Source of the DNA: Bin87 sp965204905
GTDB lineage: Bacteria; Chloroflexota; Dehalococcoidia; Lucifugimonadales; UBA3495
NCBI GenBank assembly: GCA_965204905.1
Contig: OZ242042.1
Coordinates: forward strand, 2,232,001-2,296,000
Length of the DNA: 64,000 nt
Direction of reading: 5' to 3'
This document shows positions 1 to 8,122 of this stretch, piece after piece (within the stretch, counting starts at the first letter, position 1; the number at the start of each line of letters is the position of its first letter). A model generated the notes under the pieces. The model was given only the letters and a program-made list of their open reading frames with translations. It did not search any database and was not told where the DNA came from. The position numbers and the translations under genes are program-made.

Positions 1-337
1 GATACCATCCGTAGTCACCAAACGATCCGTCGGATGCGGTGGGAACAGGTTCCTGGTCCCCAATGTCGCCGAGAAATTCCACGTCAACGTAGTGGCGGTC
101 ATAAGCAACTATGTTGCTGAGGCACAGGACACGCAGTTCGCCCACCGACACTCCCAACTCTTCCATCGCCTCGCGCCGGGCGCAGTCTTCCAGGGTTTCT
201 CCGAACTCCAAGTGGCCTCCTGCGGACCCCCAACTGTCTTCGCCGTGCGCTCCCTGCCGCTTCGCTAGAAATACCCTGCCCTGGCGCACGAACACCACTC
301 CCACGCCGACCAATGGCCTTTCTGCCTGCGTACTCAC
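1..337 (-). CDS. Nudix hydrolase, 3' end cut by window start
   Basis: Hydrolyses a nucleoside diphosphate linked to another moiety; the substrate cannot be told from sequence. About 112 residues are visible. A complete Nudix box runs G-H-L-E-F-G-E, seven residues, R-E-A-M-E-E-L-G-V (about residues 44-66), with the RE and EE metal-binding residues present. It is preceded by a conserved-looking GVGVVFV strand and a VFLAKR segment typical of the fold. Reading starts at GTG (337); an in-frame TGA lies just upstream, so no longer start is possible. No clear ribosome site is seen. The C-terminus lies outside the window. It is divergent from the phosphatase gene at 478. Confidence 0.85.
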   Translation of the reverse strand, partial: MSTQAERPLVGVGVVFVRQGRVFLAKRQGAHGEDSWGSAGGHLEFGETLEDCARREAMEELGVSVGELRVLCLSNIVAYDRHYVDVEFLGDIGDQEPVPTASDGSFGDYGWY

Positions 338-389
338 ACCCGCAGTATATCACCCGTCTATCTCTTACTGAGCCTGGCGAAGGTCGCGG

Positions 390-418
390 TTGTCCGCGCT
401 GATCGCGGGTGCTAGACT
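390..418 (+). promoter_or_regulatory. Sigma70-type promoter for the phosphatase gene
   Basis: TTGTCC (390-395), 17 bp spacer, TAGACT (413-418). The predicted start near 425 lies downstream of the ATG at 409, which supports the later start at 478. Confidence 0.6.
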
Positions 419-429
419 GCGGCGGCTTG

Positions 430-458
430 CCACCAGGTTTACTCGATAAGCCTGGTGG
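430..458 (+). other. Leader hairpin before the phosphatase gene
   Basis: A perfect 8-bp stem, CCACCAGG at 430-437 pairing with CCTGGTGG at 451-458, with a 13-nt loop. It sits between the predicted transcript start and the ribosome site (AGGAGG, 463-468). It could affect mRNA stability or translation; there is no U-run, so it is not a terminator. Confidence 0.45.
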
Positions 459-477
459 ACGTAGGAGGCCCGCCCCA

Positions 478-1311
478 ATGCCCGAATCGACCGCTCACGT
501 TGAATTGCCCCGGTCTCGTTCCGGTCAAACCGCGCTTGAGGTCTGCGAAGCCGCCGCCCGACGGGCCGGCGAGTTGGTCATGGAACGGTTCCGCACCGAC
601 GTTGAGGTCAGCCTCAAGGGTAGGGCTAACGTGGTGACCGATGCCGACCTGGCGTCCGAACGGCTTATCCTCGACTACGTTACTGATGAATACCCGGACT
701 TTGGCATCCTTTCAGAAGAATCAGAGCCGGTAGCCGGCGCATCGCCCTATACCTGGGTAGTTGACCCTATCGACGGAACCCGCAACTTCGCCGAGGGAAT
801 CCCCCATTTCTGCATTGTAGTGGCCATTGCCAACGGCGAGACCGTCGTCGCCGGCGTAACCTACGATCCAGTGCGCGACGAGCTGTTTGCAGCCCAGCAG
901 GGCGCCGGGGCTTATCTGAACGGCCAACGCATCAGGGTATCCGACCGGCAGAATATCGAGGATGCCATCCTGGGATTTGACCTTGGCTACGACTTCGGCC
1001 AAGCCAAGCACTTGATGGAAATGGTGGCGGGCATCTGGCCTCAAATTTCCGGCTACCGCTTGATGGGTTCCAGCGCGCTCAGCATAGCCTACACCGCCGC
1101 AGGACGTATCGACCTCTACGCTCACCACAGCCTTTCCTCGTGGGACATCGCGTCGGGCATCCTGTTGGCCAGCGAAGCCGGAGCGAGGGTCCTGGACCGC
1201 GCCACTCTTCACGACGCTACCCTATTCTCACCTGGGCTGATTATCGCCAACGCCTCGCTCATGGACCAATTCCTGGCCATGACGGACGGGAGCATCTGGC
1301 GCACTATGTAA
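478..1311 (+). CDS. Inositol monophosphatase family phosphatase
   Basis: Mg2+-dependent sugar-phosphate phosphatase of the IMPase/FBPase/CysQ superfamily, 277 residues, the usual size. Metal-binding motifs are intact: the SEES segment near residues 79-82, DPIDGTRNF beginning at residue 96, and WDIASG beginning at residue 222. The substrate could be inositol-1-phosphate, histidinol phosphate or fructose-1,6-bisphosphate; sequence alone does not decide. The ATG at 478 is preferred because AGGAGG lies 9 bases before it. An upstream in-frame ATG at 409 falls in the predicted promoter and would add an implausible tail. The next gene is on the opposite strand, 12 bases away. Confidence 0.88.
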   Translation: MPESTAHVELPRSRSGQTALEVCEAAARRAGELVMERFRTDVEVSLKGRANVVTDADLASERLILDYVTDEYPDFGILSEESEPVAGASPYTWVVDPIDGTRNFAEGIPHFCIVVAIANGETVVAGVTYDPVRDELFAAQQGAGAYLNGQRIRVSDRQNIEDAILGFDLGYDFGQAKHLMEMVAGIWPQISGYRLMGSSALSIAYTAAGRIDLYAHHSLSSWDIASGILLASEAGARVLDRATLHDATLFSPGLIIANASLMDQFLAMTDGSIWRTM

Positions 1312-1323
1312 TAGGGATAGCCG

Positions 1324-2691
1324 TCAACTCCGCTGGAGGTCGTCGAGGTCTTCCGTCAGGGAACGCATGGTGTCCGGGTCGGGATTGCCGGGCTGAGGGC
1401 CGTAGTGATACCGCTGGAATTCATTGACGATGCGGGCCACGGGTGGATCCGGTAGGGCCTGGTTGGCCTGCTGGCGGTGTTCCTGGGGAGTTTGCCAGGA
1501 GCGTCGAGCGAATCCGACGGCCCGGGCAATGTCAAGCATACGGTGATATACCTCACGGGGGTTAGTCGGCGGGGGACGCCGGCGGCTCAGGTTGGCAGCC
1601 CAGTTGAACCATGAGGCAAAGGTGTCGGCCACGTCCTGCCCGGCGGCCTGCAACGTGAACGTTGATTCGCGCGTTTCTGCATCCGCGTAGTCATTGCCGG
1701 CCAGCCGACGGCGACGGAACATGCGGAACAGTACCCAACCGACCAGAGTGACCGCCAACAGGAAAGCAAGCCACTTGATGACGGTGAGGATTACGTTGGG
1801 AGGGCCGTCTCCCTCAACTTCGCGGAGGCTCTCGTGAAATTCCTCAATCTGGAGCCTCGCGAGTTCCAGGCCGCTGAGATCGCCGCCGCCGAAGAAACTG
1901 GAAATCCAGTTTCCGACGGCGACCAGTCCAGCGGCGAGCAGGCCCAGAAGGAGCAGAATGGGGCGCAGAGTCCATAGGCCGAGAAAGCCAACACCACGCA
2001 CGACAGCCCTGGCGAGTTGGTCCAGACCGCCCACTCCAATCGCGCCGAGGATCAAAGACAACAGCAAAACCGCCCCTATGCTGACGACAATAGCCGCCAA
2101 CCACCGGTGGCTGATTTGGCTGACACCGCTGTCAATGGCGAAGCGGCTGAGGGCCAATCCGCCGAGTCCAACGGCGAAATAGAGAACCAGAACCGGCAGG
2201 CGAATAATGTCCGCGGGCATCAGGGGGTCGGCGGCCGCGGCAAGCATGACAATCACTACGCCACGAACAAAGGCGTTCCTGACCACATCCAGGGTCACGT
2301 CATCGCGGGCAGTGGCGGTGCCGCGCCACCAAAGGAGCAACAGCAGAGCGGCGGCGAGCGCGAGCGAAGCCACCGCATTCAGGTCGCCGGAGAAAACGAG
2401 GCCGATGGGAAACCACCCGGCGCCCATGCTGACCCCGGCAAGCACCAGAAGCGACAAAGCGCTGATGAGCAGTCCGAAGATGCCGCGGAGATTCAGCGAA
2501 AACCGGATGTTCTGAACGTACCAGGAGAGAATAAACGACCAAGATATGGCCACCATCGCAATGCCCAGGGGGATGCCGGCCTCCGGCAAACGGATGGCAT
2601 TGGACAGCAGCCGGCCGATGAGATAGATGGCGAAAGCCTCCAGGAAGAGGGTAACGCAGGTTACGAATGCGCCGCGGGCGAAAGCCGTCAT
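1324..2691 (-). CDS. Multi-pass membrane protein with C-terminal DUF4129 domain
   Basis: 455 residues. The first roughly 330 are strongly hydrophobic with many predicted membrane spans. The C-terminal 120 form a soluble domain resembling DUF4129 (NPREVYHRMLDIARAVGFAR, a Q-TPQEH stretch, then a FQRYHYG motif). DUF4129 proteins commonly lie beside DUF58 and MoxR-type AAA genes, in a locus thought to help assemble or activate periplasmic enzymes. Here the upstream partner is DUF58, with a 4-base ATGA overlap that implies translational coupling. No MoxR ATPase is next to it. Exact function unknown. Confidence 0.75.
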   Translation of the reverse strand: MTAFARGAFVTCVTLFLEAFAIYLIGRLLSNAIRLPEAGIPLGIAMVAISWSFILSWYVQNIRFSLNLRGIFGLLISALSLLVLAGVSMGAGWFPIGLVFSGDLNAVASLALAAALLLLLWWRGTATARDDVTLDVVRNAFVRGVVIVMLAAAADPLMPADIIRLPVLVLYFAVGLGGLALSRFAIDSGVSQISHRWLAAIVVSIGAVLLLSLILGAIGVGGLDQLARAVVRGVGFLGLWTLRPILLLLGLLAAGLVAVGNWISSFFGGGDLSGLELARLQIEEFHESLREVEGDGPPNVILTVIKWLAFLLAVTLVGWVLFRMFRRRRLAGNDYADAETRESTFTLQAAGQDVADTFASWFNWAANLSRRRPPPTNPREVYHRMLDIARAVGFARRSWQTPQEHRQQANQALPDPPVARIVNEFQRYHYGPQPGNPDPDTMRSLTEDLDDLQRS

Positions 2692-3965
2692 CGCGGGTCC
2701 TCCGCGATGGTCGGGGCGGCAGGTTCCTCATCGAGCCAGTCGTCCCGCCACATCTCTTCCAGACCGGCCAGGGAGGAGCCGGCCATGAACAAGGGTATTT
2801 CGGGAGGCAGCAAGTGAGCAAGCGGGCCGGGGTCGCCATCACCAGCGTAGAAGATTACGACATGGTGCCCACGGCGACGGATCTCCTCGGTTTCGGTGAC
2901 GACGGCGCGGGACAACAGCGCGGTGACCAGGACTACGGTAGCCCCGGAGACCAGAGAATCGGACTCGGTGCGAAGAACGGAGGACAATTCGGTGACCCAG
3001 AACGGGCCGGCCATGGCCAGAGATTCCAGAACCGATTCCAGTTGCAGGTTACCGGAGCCGGGAGGGACAGACATCCATTTACTGGAATAGGACGCGATGG
3101 CATTGCTGACCAGGCCGAAGGAGTAGTCCTCGCGGCGGGCATAGTCGGCTACGGAGGCGGCGACGGTCACAGCGCGCTCGAACAATCGGCGGTTGCTGCC
3201 CTGCCAGGCGGCATCTCCGGTGCGAGCGTTCAGGGCGATGAGCATGTAGCGGGTGGCGGCCGGCTCGAAGACGCGAGATTCTAACTTGCCGTGCCGGGCA
3301 GTAGCCTTCCAATCAATGCGCTTCAGGGGGTCGGTGGGATGGTAGTCGCGGAGGCCGACGAATCGACTGGGATCATCCTGGACAAACCTGCGGCCTCGGC
3401 TGGCGCCCAACGGCCGTTCCCACAGCGTCATCATCCGGCGCAAGTCAACGATACGGGGATAGACCAGCAGGTATTCCACGCTGGTGACGTGGTTCTCGGC
3501 TGAGGTGAGGCCGAACATATCGCCGCTGCGCAGACGGGCCGGTCCGATGCGGTGGTAGCCGCGAGCGCGACAGCGTACTCGGTAACGCCAGGTGACCCGT
3601 TGATAGGGAAGAAGAGAGGTCGTGATCCTGTGGTCGAGTTCGGCTTCTGCGCCGACGCCGCGACGAAATGTACCGCCAGTCTGGAGGCCGAGGGGAAAAG
3701 TATCGGAAATATCCAACCAGATCATTGGCAGGATCTTATCGTTGTCCACCGTGATGTGATAGTCGAGGACGTCGCCGATGAACGCGCGCCGGCGTTCCAG
3801 GCGTCGGGAATAGGTGAGCCGGCGGAAGGCGTAACGGGGCCAGTGTTTGCCGGCAATCCAGATGAGCAAGACCAGCACGCCGACGACAATGAGCAGCGCC
3901 TGGCTTGCCAAGAGGCCGGCGATAATGGCTACGACAGCAGCGATAACCCAAAGGTCGCTTATCAT
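2688..3965 (-). CDS. DUF58 domain-containing protein
   Basis: 425 residues. Two hydrophobic segments occupy about residues 5-40, followed by a soluble region. The DUF58 signature LRDYHPTDPLKRIDWKATAR lies near the middle (about residues 205-225), and a von Willebrand-A-like core follows. Family members usually accompany MoxR AAA+ ATPases and DUF4129 or transglutaminase proteins. This one is coupled to the DUF4129 gene by a 4-base overlap, but no MoxR gene flanks it in the window. Probably membrane-anchored with a cytoplasmic metal-ion-adhesion-like domain; the biochemical role is not established. Confidence 0.85.
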   Translation of the reverse strand: MISDLWVIAAVVAIIAGLLASQALLIVVGVLVLLIWIAGKHWPRYAFRRLTYSRRLERRRAFIGDVLDYHITVDNDKILPMIWLDISDTFPLGLQTGGTFRRGVGAEAELDHRITTSLLPYQRVTWRYRVRCRARGYHRIGPARLRSGDMFGLTSAENHVTSVEYLLVYPRIVDLRRMMTLWERPLGASRGRRFVQDDPSRFVGLRDYHPTDPLKRIDWKATARHGKLESRVFEPAATRYMLIALNARTGDAAWQGSNRRLFERAVTVAASVADYARREDYSFGLVSNAIASYSSKWMSVPPGSGNLQLESVLESLAMAGPFWVTELSSVLRTESDSLVSGATVVLVTALLSRAVVTETEEIRRRGHHVVIFYAGDGDPGPLAHLLPPEIPLFMAGSSLAGLEEMWRDDWLDEEPAAPTIAEDPR

Positions 3966-3984
3966 TAAGTCAGATTTCTCGAAG

Positions 3985-4992
3985 TCAGATTTCTCGGAAT
4001 TCGGGTTCGGCCGGTTCGACGTAGAAGTTGTTGGCCCAGAGGTCGTCGATGATGGACTGGTCGCCCTCGCTTAGTGGCGGAGTTTCCACGGCATCGGAGT
4101 ATTCTTTGAGTTCTTCGAGCGTGGTGAAGTTGGGGAGGACGCTGGTGATGGTGGGCTGGTGCAGCACGAACTGGATGGCGGCCTGGCTCATGGTGCGGCC
4201 AGTCTCCTCGCCGGCAAGGAACTTGACCTGATCCACCTTGACGAGGGCCTCGCTGAGCCACTGGTGGCGCCGGTAGGAACGGTGGTCGCTTTCGTCAAAC
4301 TCCGGCGGGGCGTCGTAGCGTCCGGTCAGGGCTTCAGAGGCGTGGGGGACGCGGGAGAGCAGGCCGACCTGTTCCTTTTCGGCGATGGGGAAGAAGTCCT
4401 TGGCCGGGTCTTGTTCCAGGATGCTGTAGATAATCTGGCAGCTGCTGACGTGGCGTTCCTCCATGCTGGCCTCGCCTTCCTCGAACCAACCGATGTCGGG
4501 GCCGAGGGCGGAGCCGTAGTAACGGATCTTGCCCTCGTACTTCAGGGCTTCCAGGGTCTCGAACACGTCGTCGTTCTCGATGGCCTCGATGCGCGGGTTG
4601 TGCAACTGGTAGAGGTCGATGTAGTCGGTGTTGAGCCGGCGGAGCGACTGTTCGCAGGCGAAACGGATGAAGTCGGGCTCGAACTTCTGAGGGCGTTCCT
4701 GGTGACCGACGCGGGGGGTAGTCTGGTCGTAGATGTCATAGCCGAACTTGGTGGCGATGATCATATCGTGGCGGCGGTGGCTCATGAACTTGGCGAGGAT
4801 CTCTTCGCCATAGCCGTCGCCGTAGGTGTCGGCGGTGTCGAAGAAGTTGATGCCCAGTTCGAGGGCTTCTTCGAGGAGCTGGCGACGGGTCTCTTCGGGG
4901 ATGCGGCCCCACCAGTTGGTGGCGACGGTCCAGACGCCGAAGCCGACTTCGGAAAGGAGGAGATCGGTGCGGGGAAGTTGGCGGTATTTCAT
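3985..4992 (-). CDS. Aldo/keto reductase
   Basis: NADPH-dependent aldehyde/ketone reductase of the AKR superfamily, 335 residues, cytoplasmic. The catalytic tetrad is readable: Asp and Tyr in DTADTYGDG, Lys in ATKFGYD, and His in LYQLHNPRIE. The barrel's C-terminal cofactor segment (SQAAIQFVLHQPTITSVLP) is present. Start ATG at 4992 follows a GAGG-containing leader. It lies 19 bases upstream of the DUF58 gene on the same strand and may be cotranscribed, but no functional tie is evident. The substrate is unknown. Confidence 0.9.
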   Translation of the reverse strand: MKYRQLPRTDLLLSEVGFGVWTVATNWWGRIPEETRRQLLEEALELGINFFDTADTYGDGYGEEILAKFMSHRRHDMIIATKFGYDIYDQTTPRVGHQERPQKFEPDFIRFACEQSLRRLNTDYIDLYQLHNPRIEAIENDDVFETLEALKYEGKIRYYGSALGPDIGWFEEGEASMEERHVSSCQIIYSILEQDPAKDFFPIAEKEQVGLLSRVPHASEALTGRYDAPPEFDESDHRSYRRHQWLSEALVKVDQVKFLAGEETGRTMSQAAIQFVLHQPTITSVLPNFTTLEELKEYSDAVETPPLSEGDQSIIDDLWANNFYVEPAEPEFREI

Positions 4993-5019
4993 GGTGGTAA
5001 GTCCTCGGGTTGGGGATAC

Positions 5020-5457
5020 TCAGGCAGCGGGGTAGATTTCGTTGGGGACGACGGATTGGGCCAACAGGGCGGCTACGTCGGTGTTGTATTCAGTGTAGCC
5101 GAAGATGCCGGCGTGGGATGGGTCGTGCGGTTCGCCTAACGCGACGATTTCGATGTCCAGGTTCAGGCCGCCTTTGCAGGTGTTGACGGCGGCGGCAACG
5201 TTGAGGACGGCGAAGGACGCGGTTCTGCCGACGCGAAAGTTCTTGTCGGCTAGAGCCTGTCTGACGCCGGCGATTTGGGTTTGGCGATGGGATTCGTGGA
5301 AGTGTTCCAACCAGTTAGTAGAGAGATACTCTTCGCCGGGACGGAGCCGAAAGGCGTTTTCGCGTGGTATCCCGTTGACCATATCCCGCGCCCGGCAATG
5401 TCGGGCTATATGGTGATACTCCAATAACCGTCCGCGCTGAGCAGGGGCTAGAGACAT
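5020..5457 (-). CDS. Uncharacterised 145-residue protein, last gene of the AIPR cassette
   Basis: Not recognised. It is soluble, without signal peptide or membrane span. Noticeable features are a basic, His-rich N-terminus (EYHHIARHCRARDM), a LRPGEEYLSTNWLEHF stretch, and a C-terminal half with GEPHDPSHAGIFGY followed by NTDVAALLAQ. The conserved-looking His/Asp run could bind a metal or a nucleic acid, but no catalytic motif can be assigned. Its ATG overlaps the end of the preceding 147-residue gene by 10 bases, so the two are almost certainly co-translated and may act together. Confidence 0.7.
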   Translation of the reverse strand: MSLAPAQRGRLLEYHHIARHCRARDMVNGIPRENAFRLRPGEEYLSTNWLEHFHESHRQTQIAGVRQALADKNFRVGRTASFAVLNVAAAVNTCKGGLNLDIEIVALGEPHDPSHAGIFGYTEYNTDVAALLAQSVVPNEIYPAA

Positions 5458-5891
5458 TTAAGCAGTCCTTCTGCGGCCAGTTTTCGCATGATCGATTTGG
5501 TGGTCGTAGTTTTGCTGCCACCGCGGATATTGAGAAATTTTCCGTCGCGGTTGGTGGCAGTGAACATAATTTTGGCACTGTCCATAAACCATAGAGCGGC
5601 GTTCCTTTTGTCTTCAAAGCGCAACCCGACGCAAAGCCATCCCTCTTGCGAACAAGTCAGATCAATCTCGCCTTCAGATTCCACTGCACCGAAGAAGGCC
5701 AGAAAGCCCCGAGCGCTTTCCAGCGTAGCCGGCTGGTCGCCGTCGTCGAGGTCTTCATCCGAGGCCAGGTAGGCCAAGCGGTCAGCTAGGTCGAGGTACC
5801 CCCAGGCACGCAACACGTCGCAGGCTTCGGAAATCGAGCTGAGGCCGGCGATGGCGTCCGGGGGCAGAGGGCGTTGGGTGGTGGTGGTCAT
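5448..5891 (-). CDS. Uncharacterised 147-residue protein downstream of AIPR
   Basis: Not recognised. The N-terminal third is helical (SEACDVLRAWGYLDLADRLAYL), followed by an acidic DEDLDDGD loop. A beta-rich C-terminal half has EGEIDLTCSQEGWLCVGLRF and ALWFMDSAKIMFTATN. It ends in a Thr/Lys-rich segment (GGSKTTTTKS). It is cytoplasmic. Its ATG overlaps the stop of the AIPR gene by four bases (ATGA), and its own end overlaps the 145-residue gene by ten. This tight arrangement suggests a single functional unit with AIPR, possibly as an inhibitor or specificity partner; that role is inference only. Confidence 0.7.
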   Translation of the reverse strand: MTTTTQRPLPPDAIAGLSSISEACDVLRAWGYLDLADRLAYLASDEDLDDGDQPATLESARGFLAFFGAVESEGEIDLTCSQEGWLCVGLRFEDKRNAALWFMDSAKIMFTATNRDGKFLNIRGGSKTTTTKSIMRKLAAEGLLKCL

Positions 5892-7708
5892 GGTGGTAGG
5901 TTTGCGAAGGGGTTGCCGAAATTGCTGGCCAGTTGCAATGCACCATGCAAATTGGATTCGATCATACGGTAGTTGTTAGGGGTGCGGAAAAACTCTCGAT
6001 ATCCGGTAAATTCTTCTCGTCGCTCGGATTCCTGTAAAGCGTTCCTGATTGTAGCCAGCGCTACCCCGTAGATCGGAGCAAACCAGTCATCGATTTGGTC
6101 GAAGACAACGGCCGCCCTATGGGCGGGGAACAGTCGGCTCTCAATAGAATAGTGTTCCCGTAAGATGTCGGCAATGAGCCACACGATGTGAAAGCGAGCG
6201 TATTCCAGCCATGGCTCGCTCCCTTTATCGAGTGTAACCTGTTTCCAGACTCTGCGCTGTATCACCGCCGGCAACAATAACTGTGCTGCGCTAACATTGT
6301 CCGTATAGATCGTTTCGTAGCTGAAATCGGCTTCGCGGGCTATGGCAGGGATTCTGACCTTGTTGAGGAAGCTCCGGATATTGTCCTTTGCCTCCCCCGG
6401 AAATCCCGCGAACGACACGACCGCCTGAGCGACTTCCTTGCTGGTGAGTTTTCGGTACTCTCTTCCGGCTTCCCGGTAAGGTTCTTTCGCTGACGCGCCG
6501 CCAATCATTTTGTCCCACTCACCACGTTTGATTTGGTAGAACCACGGGGGCCGCATATCTGAGAACTCTCTTTGCAGCCGGATTTGAACGGCATCGTTGG
6601 AAGTGAAGTCCTCGGCCCGGAGAGCAGTTTGGCTGTTGGTGGTTCTTGCGATTGCCTGAGCGAAATGTTCAGGGCATTCCGTCAATTTTACGGTTACCAG
6701 AACACTGGGATCTTGTCGTATGACCGCTCTTACATTCCATATCGTGACGGTAGTTTGGCAGCCGTTGATGATTTGTAAGTTTTGTACCACCAGTTGGTCG
6801 TCAACCAGACGATATGAATCGCAAATCGCCGTGATGCCGTTGTTGAGCAAGTGGAACCGGCGTCGTTCCGTTTGATCATTCAAGGTGCGTTTGATTTCGT
6901 TATTGACTTTGTTGCCCAACGGCCCACGCGGATTCAAGCGGAAGATCCTGTAGCTGTGCCTAGCGAACACATCGATGATCTGACTGACGGGCACAGTCAT
7001 CGATAGAGTGCGATAATCCGTGCCTTCGCCTGTCTCATGATACGTCCCAGGCTCAAGATGGAACGTAAAATCGCATGGAATGGTGGCGTCGTCGCTACTT
7101 TGATGATTTGTGTGACGTTCGTACAGGTCGGCTAAATCCAGGCACTCCAAAGTCACGTCAATCTCTATTGGATTGCCGTTTATCTCAGCAGTTAGTTTTC
7201 GCGACTGGTTCGTCTCGGCGTTGCGACGTGCTGCATCGCTTAACGTGCCGCTGGTGACCCAAACCAGATTTATGGAGCATGGGCGGTCTCGGGACGATAG
7301 CCGCTTGATCAGTTCGTCATGGAGGGCCTTCGTCTCGTCGTTGCGACAAGCAGCAACCTCATTGGCATTCAATAAGCGATTGGGAGCGTTGAGAAATGCC
7401 GCCAGTTCTCGCGGCCCCATTGTAGTTCCGGGCTCCCGGCGCTTGCTTTGGAATAGATGCACCACGGAGTCATCATCGGATTCAGGTATGAAATAGCCGT
7501 CGACTTCAAAGTCATCAGAGCCGTCGATAACGGTAGCCTCAACGATGTCGTTGCCTTGAACGTCGTGGCCCTCCAGGAAATAAGTTGCGAATGACCAATG
7601 ACGAAACCCCCGGTCGAGGTTACCGCCATAGTATTCCTCAGCAGCCTCCTCGATGAAGGGCAGGATGTGGTCGTAGCGATCTCGGGCTGTTTGCCGTCGG
7701 CTGGTCAT
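5888..7708 (-). CDS. AIPR-family protein with N-terminal nuclease-like motif
   Basis: 606 residues. The region about 250-420 matches the AIPR family (abortive infection phage resistance): RIFRLNPRGPLG, LLNNGITAICDS and NLQIINGCQTT are its usual blocks. The N-terminus looks like a PD-(D/E)XK-type fold: Asp70 in FEVDGYF, followed by Gln87-Ser-Lys89 in LFQSKRR. Family members include phage-exclusion proteins and are found in defence islands. It is flanked by two small paralogues upstream (3-base gap) and two unknown genes overlapping downstream. The DNA here looks AT-richer than the window average, which suggests acquisition by transfer. A phage-defence or nucleic-acid-cleaving role is likely but unproven. 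Confidence 0.85.
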   Translation of the reverse strand: MTSRRQTARDRYDHILPFIEEAAEEYYGGNLDRGFRHWSFATYFLEGHDVQGNDIVEATVIDGSDDFEVDGYFIPESDDDSVVHLFQSKRREPGTTMGPRELAAFLNAPNRLLNANEVAACRNDETKALHDELIKRLSSRDRPCSINLVWVTSGTLSDAARRNAETNQSRKLTAEINGNPIEIDVTLECLDLADLYERHTNHQSSDDATIPCDFTFHLEPGTYHETGEGTDYRTLSMTVPVSQIIDVFARHSYRIFRLNPRGPLGNKVNNEIKRTLNDQTERRRFHLLNNGITAICDSYRLVDDQLVVQNLQIINGCQTTVTIWNVRAVIRQDPSVLVTVKLTECPEHFAQAIARTTNSQTALRAEDFTSNDAVQIRLQREFSDMRPPWFYQIKRGEWDKMIGGASAKEPYREAGREYRKLTSKEVAQAVVSFAGFPGEAKDNIRSFLNKVRIPAIAREADFSYETIYTDNVSAAQLLLPAVIQRRVWKQVTLDKGSEPWLEYARFHIVWLIADILREHYSIESRLFPAHRAAVVFDQIDDWFAPIYGVALATIRNALQESERREEFTGYREFFRTPNNYRMIESNLHGALQLASNFGNPFANLPP

Positions 7709-7711
7709 TTG

Positions 7712-8029
7712 TCAATTCCCCATGTGCAACGTAATAAGGTCGTCTTGCCAAGGCAGGTTCCGAATCCATCTGCGTAGCTGGGCTTTCTCTGCTTGGCTCA
7801 GATTGTGGCTGTTTGCCCAGTTGAGCGCCCGCCTGCGGAGACCTATACGGCTGAATTCATACAGCCCGTTATTGGTCCATGAACTGCCCCACGTGTCATC
7901 ACCTGCAAAATCGTTATTCATGCCTGTGTTGGGATTCAGCATTAGGTCATAAAGAAAATCGTATATGGGCGGGGCTGGCCGTTTCAAGTGCGAGTATTCG
8001 GTTTTGACCGCCCAAACATCCATCGCCAT
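7712..8029 (-). CDS. Small protein A, tandem paralogue upstream of AIPR
   Basis: 105 residues, function unknown. It shares a recognisable pattern with the next gene upstream: PPxYDFxxDLxxxPxxG in the N-terminal half, then R-x2-L-x2-RAx2-WA, and NLPWxxDxI near the C-terminus. An ATG at 8050 is possible, but the ATG at 8029 is preceded by GAGGTGAGCGCG, a good ribosome site, so I chose 8029. The stop lies three bases before the AIPR start, implying co-translation. The acidic C-terminus with an invariant Trp recalls small immunity or antitoxin-like proteins, which is speculation. Confidence 0.72.
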   Translation of the reverse strand: MAMDVWAVKTEYSHLKRPAPPIYDFLYDLMLNPNTGMNNDFAGDDTWGSSWTNNGLYEFSRIGLRRRALNWANSHNLSQAEKAQLRRWIRNLPWQDDLITLHMGN

Positions 8030-8122
8030 CGCGCTCACCTCGCAAATCAAGATGGCTATGGTTTAGCGGACCCGGATTGCGGGTGTCAACGGCGCGGTGT
8101 CATCATTTTGCTGCGGGCTTTT

